DNA of 5,898 nt from Chloroflexota bacterium (GTDB taxonomy: Bacteria; Chloroflexota; UBA6077): contig JAJZRD010000236.1 of NCBI GenBank assembly GCA_021845945.1, forward strand, positions 1-5,898, in the 5' to 3' direction. Shown here one piece after another: positions 4,742-5,898 of the stretch (the stretch's first letter is position 1; every line of letters begins with the position of its first letter). A program made the position numbers and the translations under genes. The notes under the pieces are model-generated. The model was given only the letters and a program-made list of their open reading frames with translations. It searched no databases and was not told the DNA's origin.

Positions 4742-5848
4742 CTATCTTCGATACACGGTGCGCCCGCCGACGATGGTCTCCAGGACGTTCAGCCGGTCGT
4801 CCAGCACCACCACGTCGGCGTCGTACCCCGGCTCCAGCTTCCCCTTGCAGACCGATAGGCCGAGAACTCGGGCCGGCGTCTCGCCGGCGGCCCGCAGAGC
4901 TCCCGCCAGGTCCCCGGTCCAGGCGGCCACGTTGGCCACCAGCTGGTTCATCCGCAGCAGGCTGCCGGCCAGCCGGCCGTCCTCGAGGCGGGCGGAATCG
5001 CCGTCGACCCACATCCGCTGCCCCGAGAGCCGGTACTCCCCCTCGGGCAGCCCCACGGCCGGCACCGCGTCGGTGACCAGGAAGATGCCGTCGGGCCCCC
5101 GCGCCGCCCAGGCCAGCCGGACCATGGCGGGATGGACGTGCTTGCCGTCGGCGATCAGCCCGGCCGGCGGCGCATCCCGCTCCAGCAGGGCCCCGGCGAG
5201 GCCCGGCTCTCGGTGGTGGAGGGGAGGCATGGCGTTGAAGAGGTGGGTGCCGGCGCCGATCCCCTCCGCAAAGGCCGAGCAGGCCTCGGAGTAGGTGGCT
5301 CCAGAATGGCCCGCGGCGGGCACGATCCCCTGCTGCAGGAACTGGGCGCAGGCGGCGAGTCCACCCTCCAGTTCCGGGGCCAGGGTGACCAGACGGACGG
5401 GATCCTGGGCGAGGGATCGGACCAGGGGCTCGTCGAAGGCCCGTATCCACCCCGGGTTGTGGGCGCCCCGGTAGTCGGGGCTCAGGAAGGGACCTTCCAG
5501 GTGGATCCCGAGGAACCGCGCCCCCGGCAGCCCTCGCAGCCCCTTGAGCCGATCGATGACGAGGGGATAGCTATCGGGGGAGGTGGTGATCACCGTGGCC
5601 AGGTAGCCGGTCACGCCGTTTTGGGCGAGGAATCCGGCTACCGGGGTGAGATCGGCGGCAGGGTCGCTGAAGTCCTGGCCCAGGGCCCCGTTGCACTGGA
5701 GGTCTATCCAGCCGGGGGAGACGATGGGCAGGTTGTCCTCCGCCCGGGGCAGGACCTCCACTCGGGCGATGTAGTCCCCCTGAATCTCCAACCGGATCCC
5801 CTCGAAGCCCCCACCAGGCAGCGCCCGCCGGCCCTCCAGTGCCACCAT
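4742..5848 (-). CDS. nagA: N-acetylglucosamine-6-phosphate deacetylase
   Basis: NagA removes the acetyl group from GlcNAc-6-phosphate, giving GlcN-6-phosphate and acetate in the cytoplasm. The 368-residue protein is close to the family length of about 380. It is an amidohydrolase-fold enzyme. PGWIDLQCNG (45-54) carries Gln51 and Asn53 where other amidohydrolases have HxH, the pattern I recall for the E. coli enzyme. HLEGPFL (116-122) has the metal ligand Glu118; AGHSGA has His181; GTHLFNAM (200-207) has His202; ADGKHVHP (233-240) has His237; LVTDAVPAVG (257-266) has the catalytic Asp260. GAHNP (129-133) matches the substrate-binding region. The C-terminus, PGYDADVVVLDDRLNVLETIVGGRTVYR, is the usual amidohydrolase ending. 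ATG at 5848 is preceded by GAGGGAAGG with 6-nt spacing. It is transcribed toward the SIS gene, so the two are not one operon although they fit the same pathway. Confidence 0.95.
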   Translation of the reverse strand: MVALEGRRALPGGGFEGIRLEIQGDYIARVEVLPRAEDNLPIVSPGWIDLQCNGALGQDFSDPAADLTPVAGFLAQNGVTGYLATVITTSPDSYPLVIDRLKGLRGLPGARFLGIHLEGPFLSPDYRGAHNPGWIRAFDEPLVRSLAQDPVRLVTLAPELEGGLAACAQFLQQGIVPAAGHSGATYSEACSAFAEGIGAGTHLFNAMPPLHHREPGLAGALLERDAPPAGLIADGKHVHPAMVRLAWAARGPDGIFLVTDAVPAVGLPEGEYRLSGQRMWVDGDSARLEDGRLAGSLLRMNQLVANVAAWTGDLAGALRAAGETPARVLGLSVCKGKLEPGYDADVVVLDDRLNVLETIVGGRTVYRR

Positions 5849-5898
5849 CTTCTACCTTCCCTCATCCTTCGTTCGTTGGCCTACCTCTATGATAACCG

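Noticed and set aside
5889..5894. TATCAT on the minus strand as the nagA -10 box
   Set aside because: The distance to the start is plausible, but the -35 region lies outside the window, so it cannot be supported.

Overview
The window is G+C-rich (about two-thirds by eye) bacterial DNA holding five intact genes, one apparent gene remnant and gene-free gaps crowded with palindromic repeats. No gene is a firm taxonomic marker. The protein families, the G+C content and the repeat style would suit a high-GC Gram-positive-like or Chloroflexota-type bacterium, possibly a thermophile; this is a guess.

Left part (6-3149, all on the minus strand). In transcription order there is a DUF917 protein (S-methyl-thiohydantoin desulfurase-like fold, 2046-3149), a DUF1177 protein (957-1892) and an AroM-family protein (6-683). 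All three families are recognisable but essentially uncharacterised. AroM shows a pair of cysteine motifs like those of the Asp/Glu/hydantoin racemase superfamily. The genes are co-directional but separated by 153 and 273 bp gaps filled with hairpin-forming, REP/MITE-like repeats: a two-hairpin inverted element at 1921-2000, a second element at 2013-2050 that contains the DUF917 stop codon, twin stem-loops at 826-876 and a long imperfect hairpin at 892-945.

Middle (3150-3666). Upstream of DUF917 lie a perfect 12-bp stem-loop (3181-3211) and, on the minus strand, a short reading frame that resembles the C-terminal end of a membrane transporter, best guess the OPT oligopeptide transporter family. 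It has no N-terminal part and looks like a remnant. The rest of this divergent gap holds two small hairpins and the ribosome binding site of the next gene.

Right part (3667-5848). A plus-strand SIS-domain sugar isomerase/deaminase (GlmS isomerase half without the glutaminase domain, probably a NagB-II-type glucosamine-6-phosphate deaminase) converges on a minus-strand N-acetylglucosamine-6-phosphate deacetylase (NagA), with a small hairpin in the 34-bp gap. Together they would turn GlcNAc-6-phosphate into GlcN-6-phosphate and then fructose-6-phosphate plus ammonia.

The combined picture is an amino-sugar catabolic pair beside an undescribed DUF917/DUF1177/AroM module that plausibly handles an amino-acid-, peptide- or hydantoin-like compound. 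That module is the most interesting biological content here.
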